From NCBI RefSeq assembly GCF_001692445.1, contig NZ_MAQA01000021.1, positions 1 through 64,000 on the forward strand: 64,000 nt of DNA, in the 5' to 3' direction. Source of the DNA: Oerskovia enterophila. GTDB lineage: Bacteria > Actinomycetota > Actinomycetes > Actinomycetales > Cellulomonadaceae. A program made the translations under genes and the position numbers. The notes below the pieces were generated by a model, which was not told the DNA's origin, did no database searches, and saw only the letters and a program-made list of their open reading frames with translations. Shown piece by piece: positions 20,172-29,139 of this stretch; within the stretch, counting starts at the first letter, position 1, and each line of letters opens with the position of its first letter.

Positions 20172-21115
20172 GCAGCGCACGCGAGGGTGGCCGTCCGGCC
20201 GCCCGAGGACAGCGGTCCGAGAACACCTCGGGCACCGGTCGACCGGGCGGTGGGCGGTCGGGAGGTCAGCGGTCCTCGGCCCCCCGCACCGGGGCGGGCC
20301 GTGGGTGGGCCGGTGACGCGCAGGCGGGCAAGAGCAAGCCCCCGCGCCGCCCGGTCGCGCCCAAGGGCCCCCAGCGCGACGTGCACGTCGCCGACGGCGT
20401 GCGCCTCCAGAAGGTCCTCGCGACCGCAGGCCTGGGCTCGCGCCGCGCGTGCGAGGACCTGATCGCCGCGGGCCGCGTCGAGGTCGACGGCGTCCTGGTG
20501 CGCGAGCTCGGCGTCCGCGTCGACCCCGAGTCCGCGGTCATCCACGTCGACGGCATGCGCATCCAGCTCGACCAGTCGCTCGTGACGATCGCGCTCAACA
20601 AGCCGCTGGGCGTCGTCTCCACGATGCACGACCCCGAGGGGCGCCCCGCGCTCACGCAGTTCGTCGCGACGCGCCCCGAGCGCCTCTTCCACGTCGGGCG
20701 TCTCGACGCCGACAGCGAGGGCCTGCTGCTCCTGACGAACGACGGCGAGCTCGCCAACCGGCTCTCGCACCCCAAGTACGAGGTCTCCAAGACCTACCTC
20801 GTGTCGGTCGAGGGCCGCGTCGCGGGCAACGTCGCGAACAAGCTGCTCCACGGCATCGAGCTCGAGGACGGCCCGGCCAAGGTCGACCGCTACCGCGTGG
20901 TCGACACGACCCCGCAGGCCAGCATGGTCGAGGTCGTCCTGCACGAGGGGCGTCACCGCATCGTGCGCCGCATGTTCGAGGAGATCGGTCACCCCGTGAC
21001 CCGGCTCGTGCGCACCCGCATCGGGTCGATCCACCTGGGCAACCTGCGCCCCGGCGCGACGCGCGTCCTGGGCCGCACCGAGCTCGGCACCCTCATGAGC
21101 GAGGTCGGCCTCTAG
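20168..21115 (+). CDS. rluB: 23S rRNA pseudouridine synthase (RsuA/RluB family)
   Basis: A 315-residue pseudouridine synthase. A basic Gly/Arg/Ser-rich N-terminal stretch (about residues 1-70) leads into an S4 RNA-binding domain (RLQKVLATAGLGSRRACEDLI). The catalytic domain holds the nucleophile Asp in GRLDADSEGLLLLTNDGEL. In E. coli RluB modifies U2605 of 23S rRNA. It follows scpB with an ATGA overlap, a very conserved order. The exact target base cannot be read from sequence. Confidence 0.93.
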   Translation: MSSAREGGRPAARGQRSENTSGTGRPGGGRSGGQRSSAPRTGAGRGWAGDAQAGKSKPPRRPVAPKGPQRDVHVADGVRLQKVLATAGLGSRRACEDLIAAGRVEVDGVLVRELGVRVDPESAVIHVDGMRIQLDQSLVTIALNKPLGVVSTMHDPEGRPALTQFVATRPERLFHVGRLDADSEGLLLLTNDGELANRLSHPKYEVSKTYLVSVEGRVAGNVANKLLHGIELEDGPAKVDRYRVVDTTPQASMVEVVLHEGRHRIVRRMFEEIGHPVTRLVRTRIGSIHLGNLRPGATRVLGRTELGTLMSEVGL

Positions 21116-21205
21116 CACGCCTCCCCGCCGTCCCGGGCGCCGCGTCACCGCGCGAGCCCGGGACGGCGGACTCCCGACCCGACCCTCCCGTACGAAGGAG
21201 TACCC

Positions 21206-21568
21206 ATGCCCGTCCGGGCCATCCGGGGCGCCACACAGCTCGACGTCGACGAGCGTGAGCACCTCTTCGAGCGCACGCGCGAGCTCGTCCAGGCCGTCCT
21301 CGACGCCAACGAGGTCGACACCGCGTCGCTCATCTCGATCTTCTTCACCTGCACGCCGGACCTCGTGGCCGACTTCCCGGCCGCGGCGGCGCGCGAGATG
21401 GGGCTCGGCGACGTGCCTCTCATGTGCGCCGTGGAGATCGGCGTGCCCGGGGCGCTGCCCCGCGTCGTGCGCCTCATGGCTCACGCCGAGCTCGACGTGC
21501 CCCGGGCCGACGTCCAGCACGTATACCTGCACGGGGCCACGTCGCTGCGCAAGGACCTGGCGCAGTGA
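21206..21568 (+). CDS. aroH: Chorismate mutase, monofunctional AroH class
   Basis: A 120-residue trimeric chorismate mutase of the Bacillus AroH fold, converting chorismate to prephenate for Tyr and Phe synthesis. The start (PVRAIRGATQL) carries the active-site Arg. FTCTPDLVADFPA, PLMCAVEIGVPGALPRVVRLM with Cys, Glu and Arg, and HVYLHGATSLRKDL match the family along its whole length. GAAGGAG precedes the ATG. It overlaps cmk by GTGA. Confidence 0.95.
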   Translation: MPVRAIRGATQLDVDEREHLFERTRELVQAVLDANEVDTASLISIFFTCTPDLVADFPAAAAREMGLGDVPLMCAVEIGVPGALPRVVRLMAHAELDVPRADVQHVYLHGATSLRKDLAQ

Positions 21569-22365
21569 GCGGGGAGCCGCAGGCCACCGCCGCCGCCCGC
21601 GGGCTGGTCGTCGCGATCGACGGCCCCTCGGGATCGGGCAAGTCGAGCGTCTCGCGCGCCGTCGCTCGCCGCCTCGGTACCGCCTACCTGGACACCGGTG
21701 CGATGTACCGCGCGGCGACCTGGTGGTGCCTCGAGGAACGCGTCGACCTGGCCGACCAGGCCGCCGTGGCCGCGGCCGTCGACGTCATGCCGCTCGTCAT
21801 GGGGATCGACCCCGCCGCGCCGAGCGTGCACGTCGACGGGACCGACGTGGGCGAGGCGATCCGGACCACCGAGATCTCGACGGCCGTGAGCGCGGTCGCG
21901 ACCAACCTCGCGGTGCGCGCCGAGCTGCGTCGCCTGCAGCGCGCGCTCATCGCCGCGGAGTCGTCGGCGTCCTCGGCCGATGCGGCCGACACGTCGTTCT
22001 CGGGCGGGCGCGGCATCGTGGCCGAGGGGCGCGACATCACGACCGTCGTGGCCCCCGACGCAGACGTCCGCATCCTCCTGACCGCGAGCGAGGAGGCGCG
22101 CCTGGCGCGCCGCTCGCTCGAGGTCCACGGCGCCGCCGACGCGGCCGCCGTCGAGGCGACCAGGGACCAGGTCCTGCGCCGCGACCGCGACGACTCGACC
22201 GTCTCGCAGTTCCACGTCGCCGCCGACGGCGTCGTCACGGTCGACTCGTCCGACCTCGACTTCGAGCAGACGATCCAGGCCGTGCTCGACGTCGTCGAGC
22301 AGGTCATGGCTCCCGCTGCGACGAGGCCCGACGCCGTCACGGGGGGCGAGGGGCCCGCTCGGTGA
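21565..22365 (+). CDS. cmk: Cytidylate kinase
   Basis: A 266-residue CMP/dCMP kinase. The P-loop is AIDGPSGSGKSSVS, followed by AYLDTGAMYRAATW for the substrate, GRDITTVVAPDADVRILLTA and a C-terminal RDRDDSTVSQF. An alanine-rich insert (SSASSADAADTS) lengthens it slightly. Its GTG start overlaps the aroH stop, and its own stop overlaps the plsC start, so translation is likely coupled. Confidence 0.95.
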   Translation: MSGEPQATAAARGLVVAIDGPSGSGKSSVSRAVARRLGTAYLDTGAMYRAATWWCLEERVDLADQAAVAAAVDVMPLVMGIDPAAPSVHVDGTDVGEAIRTTEISTAVSAVATNLAVRAELRRLQRALIAAESSASSADAADTSFSGGRGIVAEGRDITTVVAPDADVRILLTASEEARLARRSLEVHGAADAAAVEATRDQVLRRDRDDSTVSQFHVAADGVVTVDSSDLDFEQTIQAVLDVVEQVMAPAATRPDAVTGGEGPAR

Positions 22366-23045
22366 GCACCCCGCACGTCCCCTCTCCCGCCGGGCCCGCC
22401 TGGTCCCGCTGGGTGGGGCGCTTCCTCGCGCGCGTGATCTGGAACACCCGGGTGGTCGGGGCGGACCGCGTCCCGACCACCGGACCCGTGCTCCTCGCGG
22501 CCAACCACACGGGCCTCGTCGACGGGCCGCTCGTGCTGGGCGTCGCGCCCCGGCCCCTGCACGTCCTGGTCAAGGAGGAGATGTTCGTCGGGCCCGTGGG
22601 CTGGATCCTGCGCGCGGCCGGACAGATCCCCGTCGACCGGACCGGCGGGCGCGCGGCCCTCGTGACGGCGCTCGCGGTCCTGCGCCGCGACGGGGGAGTG
22701 GGTGTGTTCCCCGAGGGCAACCGCGGGCGCGGCGACGCGACCTCGGCGCGCGCGGGCGTGGCCTGGCTCGCGCTCAACGGCCACGCGCCCGTCGTGCCCG
22801 TCGCGGTGCTGGGCACGCGCCGCACGGGAGACCGGCTGAGCCGGATCCCGGGGTTCCGCCGCCGCCTGTACGTCGAGTTCGGTGCGCCGGTCGTCGTCGA
22901 GAAGCCCGACGGCGTGCGCGGCAAGGCGGCCATGGACGCCGCGAACGAGCAGATCCGGTCGGCTCTCGCGACGCTCGTGACGTCCGCCGTGGACCGCTCG
23001 GGCATCGCGCTGCCGGTCGACGGGCCCGAGCGCCCCGGACGCTGA
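22362..23045 (+). CDS. 1-acyl-sn-glycerol-3-phosphate acyltransferase (PlsC family)
   Basis: A 227-residue membrane-associated acyltransferase of phospholipid synthesis. Catalytic motif I (HX4D) is NHTGLVDGP. Motif III appears as [10 protein letters not shown], a variant of the usual EGTRS block. GTG at 22362 overlaps cmk. The family also includes lysophospholipid and other acyltransferases, so the acyl acceptor is not certain, but cmk-plsC-der is the regular actinobacterial order. Confidence 0.88.
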   Translation: MSTPHVPSPAGPAWSRWVGRFLARVIWNTRVVGADRVPTTGPVLLAANHTGLVDGPLVLGVAPRPLHVLVKEEMFVGPVGWILRAAGQIPVDRTGGRAALVTALAVLRRDGGVGVFPEGNRGRGDATSARAGVAWLALNGHAPVVPVAVLGTRRTGDRLSRIPGFRRRLYVEFGAPVVVEKPDGVRGKAAMDAANEQIRSALATLVTSAVDRSGIALPVDGPERPGR

Positions 23046-23136
23046 GACGCCCCGTCCGCGTGACGTCGTGCACTCCGGGCGTGTCGCACGGGCTCCTCGT
23101 TCGGAGAACTGCCCGGTTGCTGGGAGAATGGTCCCC

Positions 23137-24723
23137 ATGACCACACCCGACCACGCACAGCCCGATGCCCAGGCATCCCTCGACGAGGTGTCGCAGACCC
23201 CCGGTGAGACGATCGACCAGGCGAGCGACGTCGTCGGGCAGCCTGAAGACTCGACCGACCCCTACGTCCCCTCCGAGGACGACGAGCAGGACGACGACAG
23301 CCGCGAGCGCTCGCTGCGCGCCGGCCTCGCGGACTACGAGCTCGCCGACGAGGACCTCGCGCTCCTGTCCGCGGACGGCGAGGACCTGGACGGCGAAGCC
23401 CCTCCGGCGCCCCTGCCCGTCCTCGCGATCGTCGGACGCCCCAACGTGGGCAAGTCCACGCTCGTCAACCGCATCCTCGGCCGCCGCGAGGCCGTGACCG
23501 AGGACAAGCCCGGCGTCACACGCGACCGCGTCTCCTACCCGGCCGAGTGGGCCGGGCGCCAGTTCACGCTCGTCGACACGGGCGGCTGGGAGGTCGACGT
23601 CGCCGGCATCGAGGCGCGCGTCGCCGAGCAGGCCGAGGTCGCGATCGCGCTCTCGGACGCCGTCGTGTTCGTCGTCGATGCGACCGTGGGCCCCACGGCC
23701 ACGGACGAGCGCGTCGTGCGCCTGCTCCGCAAGTCCGGCAAGCCCGTGGTGCTGTGCGCCAACAAGGTCGACGGCGCACGCGGCGAGTCCGACGCGACCG
23801 AGCTGTGGAGCCTGGGGCTCGGCGAGCCCCACCCCGTCTCGGCCCTGCACGGCCGTGGCACGGGCGACCTGCTCGACGCCGCCATGAAGGCCCTGCCGCT
23901 CGTGTCCGAGCACGCGGTCGTCCTGCCCTCGGGCCCGCGCCGCGTCGCGCTCGTCGGGCGCCCCAACGTGGGCAAGTCCTCGCTGCTGAACAAGGTCGCG
24001 GGCTCGGACCGCGTGGTCGTCGACTCGGTCGCCGGCACCACGCGCGACCCGGTCGACGAGCTCGTGCTCCTCAAGGGCATCCCGTGGTGGTTCGTCGACA
24101 CCGCGGGGATCCGCCGCCGCGTGCACCAGACCAAGGGCGCAGACTTCTACGCCTCGCTGCGCACCCAGGCAGCGATCGAGAAGGCCGAGATCGCGGTCGT
24201 GCTCGTGGACGCGTCGGTGCCGCTCACCGAGCAGGACACGCGCGTCATCTCCCAGGTCGTCGACGCGGGCCGCGCCCTCGTCATCGCGTACAACAAGTGG
24301 GACCTCATGGACGAGGACCGTCGTCCGTTCCTCGAGCGCGAGATCGAGCAGGACCTCGTCCAGGTCCAGTGGGCACCGCGCGTCAACGTGTCGGCCCGCA
24401 CCGGCTGGCACACCGACCGCCTGGTGCCCGCGCTCGAGCGCTCGCTCGAGTCCTGGGACAAGCGCATCCCCACGGGACGCCTCAACGCGTTCCTGGGCGA
24501 GCTCGTCGCCGCCCACCCGCACCCGCTGCGTGGCGGCAAGCAGCCGCGCATCCTGTTCGCGACCCAGGCCTCCACGCGCCCGCCGCGCTTCGTGATCTTC
24601 GCCACGGGCTTCCTCGAGGCCGGCTACCGCCGCTTCATCGAGCGTCGTCTGCGCGAGACCTTCGGGTTCGACGGCACGCCCATCGAGATCTCGGTGCGCG
24701 TGCGCGAGAAGCGCAAGCGCTGA
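23137..24723 (+). CDS. der: Ribosome-assembly GTPase Der (EngA)
   Basis: A 528-residue protein with two tandem GTPase domains, a hallmark of Der. The first P-loop is [12 protein letters not shown] (about residue 107) and the second [12 protein letters not shown] (about 275). Each has DTGGW or DTAGI and NKVD or NKWD motifs, and a KH-like domain ends the protein. It acts in late 50S subunit assembly. An acidic N-terminal extension of about 95 residues is typical of actinobacteria. ATG 23137 follows GGGAGA. A strong terminator comes 60 bases after the stop. Confidence 0.96.
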   Translation: MTTPDHAQPDAQASLDEVSQTPGETIDQASDVVGQPEDSTDPYVPSEDDEQDDDSRERSLRAGLADYELADEDLALLSADGEDLDGEAPPAPLPVLAIVGRPNVGKSTLVNRILGRREAVTEDKPGVTRDRVSYPAEWAGRQFTLVDTGGWEVDVAGIEARVAEQAEVAIALSDAVVFVVDATVGPTATDERVVRLLRKSGKPVVLCANKVDGARGESDATELWSLGLGEPHPVSALHGRGTGDLLDAAMKALPLVSEHAVVLPSGPRRVALVGRPNVGKSSLLNKVAGSDRVVVDSVAGTTRDPVDELVLLKGIPWWFVDTAGIRRRVHQTKGADFYASLRTQAAIEKAEIAVVLVDASVPLTEQDTRVISQVVDAGRALVIAYNKWDLMDEDRRPFLEREIEQDLVQVQWAPRVNVSARTGWHTDRLVPALERSLESWDKRIPTGRLNAFLGELVAAHPHPLRGGKQPRILFATQASTRPPRFVIFATGFLEAGYRRFIERRLRETFGFDGTPIEISVRVREKRKR

Positions 24724-24785
24724 CGTCGACCTGCGGGGCCCCGGCGGGGCTCCTGCCGGGCGCGTGAGGCGTCGAGAGATCCACG

Positions 24786-24823
24786 GGAGGGCCGTGCGTG
24801 CCGGAAGGCGCGCACGGCCCTCC
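24786..24823 (+). terminator. Terminator after der
   Basis: A 17-bp stem (24786-24802 with 24807-24823, one G-U pair) closes a GGAA tetraloop. It ends the core run and marks the boundary to the accessory region that follows. No T-tract. Confidence 0.8.
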
Positions 24824-25102
24824 TGGGCGTTCCGGGGCGCATCAGAGATGCTCCTTGGGAGCAGGGGGACCGGTCGCGGCCGGCGCGCGGGGCGGAACCC
24901 GGCGCTGGGAGTGGACCGACCGGTCGCTGAGAGCCTGCTGTCGGCGCGCTGGGCGACGGCTCGGGACGTGCTGTACGGACGGTGGGAGGGGGCCGAGAAC
25001 GCGTGATCCAGGCCACTCACCAGCGACGATGCACGGAGTGCGCCCAAAGTGGGGTATTGTTTCTCTCGGCCCTGAAGGGCTGGTGAAGCCCTCCGGGGCT
25101 CA

Positions 25103-25177
<75 letters not shown>

Positions 25178-25180
25178 AGT

Positions 25181-25215
25181 GAGAGGCTAGGAATCGCAAC
25201 GATTCCTAGCCTCTC
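25181..25215 (+). terminator. Terminator of tRNA-Pro
   Basis: A perfect 16-bp inverted repeat, GAGAGGCTAGGAATCG (25181-25196) with its complement at 25200-25215, and a CAA loop. A degenerate version of the same structure follows the second tRNA-end copy at 31656-31692. Confidence 0.8.
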
Positions 25216-25693
25216 GTCGTATCCGGAGCCGGTCGAGGTGCACAGAGGTACACGCATCCACCGGGTGAGCGCGATCTCGGTGAGCGCGATCTCGCTCCGC
25301 TGGCCACCCGGGCCCGCAGCTCGCGAGCGAGTCCAGCCGGGGTCGTCGCCGACGACCAGCGCCCGATGTCGAGGCGGCCCTCCGCCGCCCACGTCCGCAC
25401 CCTGGGTAGATCAACAGGGTGTGCCCACCCGGCGTGCGCGAGCATTCCATGCGCTTCTCGCGCGGGCGCGCCTCGCCCGCGAACGGCTAGAACCGGTTGC
25501 ACGTCGGGCACCGTGGTGATGGGAAGCGCGCCCCCCGCCCTGGGTCTGTCTCCACTTCGTCACCCAGCCAGCGTCCGCGCAGGGTCTGACAACGACGAAC
25601 GACCCCGCTCTCCGAAGAGGGCGGGACCACGGTGAGGTGAATTCTCGTGCGGGGTCATGACATGGGCGGGACCCGCGCCCCAGACTGCCACTC
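25216..25693. repeat. Gene-free stretch: degenerate direct repeat (to about 25470) and spacer
   Basis: No gene is recognised here. Bases 25216-25470 are clearly homologous, with many substitutions and small gaps, to 31693-31940 at the other island end. Examples are GCCGGTCG near 25230 against GCCGGTCG near 31703, and GACGACnAGnGCCCGAnGT near 25350. A 15-base unit (GTGAGCGCGATCTCG) is present twice in tandem at 25265-25294, present only in this copy. The remainder to 25693 leads into the island's first gene and includes a weak hairpin near 25602-25624. Confidence 0.6.
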
Positions 25694-26423
25694 ATGGGCA
25701 AGGGAGCCAGACAGGAGAAGTCCCCGTGCGTCTTCTGTGGGTCGGACGCGAAGTACTCGGCGGAGCACGTGCTCGCGAAGCACTGGCGACAGCTTCGCGG
25801 CCCCGAGCGCGGGCCGGTCTTTCACCGGGGCTTCAGCCGCGACCCCGACGGGACGATCAGGACGCATGACAGCGTCAAAGAGGCGAAGTTCTTCGACATG
25901 CAGGCGAAGAGCGGGATCTGTGAGTCGTGCAACACCGGGTGGATGTCGAGGCTGGAGGTTGCGGTCAGGCCGAAGCTCGAGCACCTCGCCAAGCCCCTCG
26001 CCGAGGGATCGTTCACATTCCTGACTGCGAACACCTCCGCCCGGCTGGAACTCCATCGCTGGGGGTGAGATCCAGTATCGGCTGTGCTTGTTCGCCATCC
26101 ACCGGGTCCTCACGATCACCGTGATGTGGGAGACCGATCTGACGGAGAAATACCTCAACGCCGTGAACCCAGATGTGTTCTTCGGACCCAGTCTCTTTCG
26201 AGCGCCGATGCTTCCATCGTTGGCCCCCATCCCGGGCCCTGAGCTGCAACCGATCAAGGACCAGTTCGACGAATGGATGAAGGCTCAACTCCTGGTCGAG
26301 GTTGAGCGGCAGTTCGTCGAAGGCAACGACGAGGATCGCACACGGATCAGTGCATGGATCCAGCGGCTACACGGAGAGTCGATAGCCAACCCAGATCTCG
26401 CTCACGATCCCGACTTCCCCTGA
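25694..26423 (+). pseudogene. HNH-like zinc-finger protein gene broken by a frameshift
   Basis: Two open frames look like one gene. The first (25694-26068, 124 residues) has a CVFCG zinc pair, then SAEHVLAKHW and a second pair CESCN followed by TGWMS, an arrangement resembling HNH-type nuclease domains. It stops just after LELHRWG. The second (from about 26064 in the next frame to 26423) continues with GEIQYRLCLFAIHRVL and an acidic C-terminal half. Removing one G from the run of five at 26061-26065 would join them into a product of about 242 residues. It may be a decayed gene, a base-calling error or a slippage site. No precise function is claimed. The end overlaps the convergent yjbR gene by 22 bases. 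Confidence 0.5.
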
Positions 26424-26761
26424 TGTCCTTGGGCGAGTTCGTAGGAGCCGTGCACGAGGTCTTCGACGAGCCGTTTCGTGACTCCGGGGCCGGCACCGAC
26501 GGAGATCCAGTGGTTCTTGTCGAGGTAGTGCCCGGCCGTGATCGAGTCGTGGTCGCGGCGCAGCGCGTCCCCGTGGTGGGGGTCGACCTTCACGGTGATG
26601 ATCTGCAGCTGGGGGTCGTCCTCGGTGACGATGAGGAACACCTTGTCGTGCACCTTCCACACGTCCAGATGCGGCGTGAACGGGCGCCCGTGACTGACGT
26701 GCGCGAGCGACGCCGCGGTGTCGCGGGCGGTCTGCTGCAGCTGCGCTCCGGAGAGGGTCAT
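26402..26761 (-). CDS. MmcQ/YjbR family protein (second copy)
   Basis: A 119-residue protein of the MmcQ/YjbR (CyaY-like fold) family, often called DNA-binding but without a firmly known role. Family features seen are HGRPFTPHLDVWKVHDKVFLI, DPHHGDALRRDHDSITAGHYLDKNHW and a C-terminal helix VTKRLVEDLVHGSYEL. It starts by ATGA overlap with the stop of the upstream paralogue, so the two form an operon. The proteins are similar over their full length, suggesting local duplication followed by divergence. Confidence 0.82.
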   Translation of the reverse strand: MTLSGAQLQQTARDTAASLAHVSHGRPFTPHLDVWKVHDKVFLIVTEDDPQLQIITVKVDPHHGDALRRDHDSITAGHYLDKNHWISVGAGPGVTKRLVEDLVHGSYELAQGHQGKSGS

Positions 26762-27144
26762 TGCTCGCTCTTCCCGAACGTCGCGGGATCGACGGGCCGC
26801 TTGGCTCGGGGAAGGTGCTCGACGACGAGCAGGTAGGACTCGGTCACCAGGTCTTCCACGAGCTGCTTCTGCAGGTCTCCGCCGGGGTGCAGGGTGATCC
26901 AGTGCTGCTTGTTCATGTGGTAGCCAGGCGTGATGTCCTCGTGCTGCTCCCGGAGAGCCTTTCCGTCCTCCGGCGCGGCCTTGACGATGACCATCGGTTC
27001 CCCGGTGATCTCGGTCAGCAGCATGAACACCTTGTCCCGCACCTTGTACACGTCCCAGTCCGGGCCGAAGGGGTGTTCGAGCTCTGCACCGGGAAGCTCT
27101 TCCACTCGGTCCCTGGCGTACTGCTGCAGCGTGTCGTCGTCCAT
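26758..27144 (-). CDS. MmcQ/YjbR family protein (first copy)
   Basis: A 128-residue paralogue of the downstream protein: ELEHPFGPDWDVYKVRDKVFML, EDGKALREQHEDITPGYHMNKQHW and KQLVEDLVTESYLLVVEHL align with it in order. Start ATG 27144 is preceded on its strand by GGAGGACAC. A longer reading back to 28098 runs antisense through tetR and the oxidoreductase and is not real. It diverges from tetR across a palindromic operator, so TetR probably controls both directions. Confidence 0.85.
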   Translation of the reverse strand: MDDDTLQQYARDRVEELPGAELEHPFGPDWDVYKVRDKVFMLLTEITGEPMVIVKAAPEDGKALREQHEDITPGYHMNKQHWITLHPGGDLQKQLVEDLVTESYLLVVEHLPRAKRPVDPATFGKSEQ

Positions 27145-27174
27145 GTGTCCTCCAAGATCGAAGTCGCGACGTGA

Positions 27175-27196
27175 AGTGCGTACCATGGTACGTACT
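27175..27196. promoter_or_regulatory. Palindromic operator between yjbR pair and tetR
   Basis: A 22-bp palindrome centred on CCATGG: AGTGCGTACCA followed by its complement with one mismatched pair. It lies 24 bases before the tetR start and 31 bases before the divergent yjbR start. Size and position fit a TetR-type operator acting on both promoters. Confidence 0.7.
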
Positions 27197-27219
27197 CGGA
27201 CTGACGGAGGGAGATCTCG

Positions 27220-27810
27220 GTGCGCAAGGGCAGGCCCAATGACCCAGAACGACGTGCGCGCATCCTGCGAGCCGCGCTCGAGGTGATCCGGGCGGAAGGG
27301 GTGCATGCCGCCTCTTACCGGCGCATCGCCGCGCAGGCGGGTGTCGGGCTCGGGTCGATGACGTACTACTTCCCCGACCTCGAGGGCCTGATCGTCACCG
27401 CGTTCCAGACGCTCCGAGGAGAGATGGAACCCCGGTACGCGGCGCCGATACGACGCGCGTCGACGGTCGAGGATGTGGTCGACGTACTCGCGTCGGCGAC
27501 CGTCGGCGCCACGAGCCCGAGCGCGTCGGACGTGCGCCTCTACACCGAGCTGTACCACTACGCGGCCCGTAGTCCTCGCGCCGCCGACCTCATCCGCGCC
27601 TTGCAAGAGGAGTCGCTGACGGTGCTCCGCACTCGCCTGTCGGACGACGCGGCACGAGCTGTCGACGCGCTGATGTGGGGGTGGTGGAGCTACCGCTCGT
27701 TCCACCAGGACGTGCCCCTCGACGAAGACATGGTCCGCCGCGCCTACCGGGCGCTCCTCGACCTCCCTACGATCGTCGCCCCGCCTCGACAGGAGCTCCA
27801 CCATGCCTGA
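27220..27810 (+). CDS. TetR/AcrR family transcriptional regulator
   Basis: A 196-residue TetR-type repressor. The N-terminal HTH is at about residues 10-57 (RRARILRAALEVIRAEGVHA, then YRRIAAQAGVGLGSMTYYF). The C-terminal ligand-binding part has FQTLRGEM and several Trp residues near 148-152 (WGWWSYR) that could line a pocket for an aromatic or hydrophobic ligand. GTG start with GGAGGGAG upstream. It overlaps the following oxidoreductase by eight bases, so it probably regulates its own operon through the palindrome at 27175-27196. Confidence 0.92.
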   Translation: MRKGRPNDPERRARILRAALEVIRAEGVHAASYRRIAAQAGVGLGSMTYYFPDLEGLIVTAFQTLRGEMEPRYAAPIRRASTVEDVVDVLASATVGATSPSASDVRLYTELYHYAARSPRAADLIRALQEESLTVLRTRLSDDAARAVDALMWGWWSYRSFHQDVPLDEDMVRRAYRALLDLPTIVAPPRQELHHA

Positions 27811-28837
27811 CACCATGCGTGCGATCCGACTCACCGGGCCGGTCGCGCTCGACGAGCTCACCGTCTCGCACGTGCCGATCCCCGACGTCGAACCAGGGCG
27901 CGTGCGCATCCGCGTGAGAGCGTTCGGCGTCAACGAATCCGAGGTCACCAGCTGCAAGGGAGAGTCCGGACCCGACTTCAGCTTTCCCCGGATCCTCGGC
28001 ATCGAAGCCGTCGGCGTCGTCGACGCTGTCGGCGATGGCGTCGACATGGTCCCCGGGCAGAAGGTCGCCACGATGATGGGAGGCCTCGGCCGCTCCATCG
28101 ACGGCAGCTACGCGCAGTACACCGTCGTCGACGCAGCGAACGCGATCCCCTTCGACACCGACCTGAGCTGGGACGTCGTCGGTGCGCTCCCGGAGATGCT
28201 GCAGACCGCGCACGGCTCGCTCACCAGGGGACTCCGGCTGCAGGCCGGCCAGCACGTACTCATCCATGGCGGCACGTCCACCGTGGGCCTCACCGCGATC
28301 GCGATCGCACACCAGCTTGGCGCTACCGTGACCGCAACCACACGCAACCCCACCCGGCTCGACCTTCTCAGGCAGGTGGGCGCCGACCACGCCGTGCTTG
28401 ACGACAACAACCTCGCGGACGCGGTCCGGGCGATCGCACCAGGCGGCCTCGACGGAGCCCTCGAGTTCGTCAGCGCATCCGCGCTTCCTGACACTCTCTC
28501 CCTCATCCAGCCCGGCGGGAACGTTTGCTTCGTCGGTGCACTTGACGGGCAGTGGACCATCAGCGAGTTCTCGCCGTTCACCATCCCCACAGGCGTGGGT
28601 CTCACGAGCTATGCCGGGGACGCGGATGACCTCCCTGTCGACGCGCTGAGCCGCTACCTCCGGTCGATCGAGGCCGGCACCCTGGACATCGTCATCGCCG
28701 GCGTCTACGAAGGGCTCGAGAAGGTAGCCGAAGCGCACCACGACCTCGAGTCCGGCCACCGCCCCGGCAAGCACGTCGTCACCCTCCCAGCAAACGGACG
28801 CACCACCGCCCATCAGGTCACCGACCCGCAGTCATGA
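27803..28837 (+). CDS. Zinc-independent MDR oxidoreductase (quinone reductase-like)
   Basis: A 344-residue medium-chain dehydrogenase/reductase. The GroES-like N-terminal half includes VGVVDAVGDGVDMVPGQKV. The Rossmann half has the cofactor loop LIHGGTSTVGLTAIAIA, similar to NADPH:quinone reductases. The Cys/His zinc ligands of alcohol dehydrogenases are not evident, supporting the quinone-reductase branch. The substrate is unknown. Coupled to tetR, it may detoxify the effector that TetR senses, but this is inference from context. Confidence 0.85.
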   Translation: MPDTMRAIRLTGPVALDELTVSHVPIPDVEPGRVRIRVRAFGVNESEVTSCKGESGPDFSFPRILGIEAVGVVDAVGDGVDMVPGQKVATMMGGLGRSIDGSYAQYTVVDAANAIPFDTDLSWDVVGALPEMLQTAHGSLTRGLRLQAGQHVLIHGGTSTVGLTAIAIAHQLGATVTATTRNPTRLDLLRQVGADHAVLDDNNLADAVRAIAPGGLDGALEFVSASALPDTLSLIQPGGNVCFVGALDGQWTISEFSPFTIPTGVGLTSYAGDADDLPVDALSRYLRSIEAGTLDIVIAGVYEGLEKVAEAHHDLESGHRPGKHVVTLPANGRTTAHQVTDPQS

Positions 28838-29139
28838 GACGAGAACCGAGCATCCAGGCGCCATGCGAACCTGGCGGAGGCGGCTGTCCAGAGGCGTCCA
28901 GAACGATAGACACGGGAAGGAGTCCTCTCAAGGGGACCCACCCCCGCCACGACTCCTGGTACTTGGCGAGCGGGTCGACATCCGTGTGCGGGTGTGCAGG
29001 TGCAGGCCAGGGGAGTCGGCGAGACTGCGATGTCCTGAAGGATGTGGCCCCGACCGATGCCGCCAATCTGATCGCGGGCAGAAGCGTAGGGTCCGCGCCA
29101 GGCGACGGCCTTCCAGGCTGCTGGTCTGCCTCGACGAGC
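28838..29139. other. Intergenic region between converging oxidoreductase and MFS genes
   Basis: About 300 bases between convergent genes. Several open frames cross it but none has a convincing start, composition or family. Nothing specific is seen, apart from somewhat lower G/C bias than in the flanking genes. Confidence 0.4.

Noticed and set aside
25265-25294. Tandem 15-base repeat considered as the start of a CRISPR array or iteron set
   Set aside because: Only two adjacent copies without spacers. No cas or replication genes nearby.
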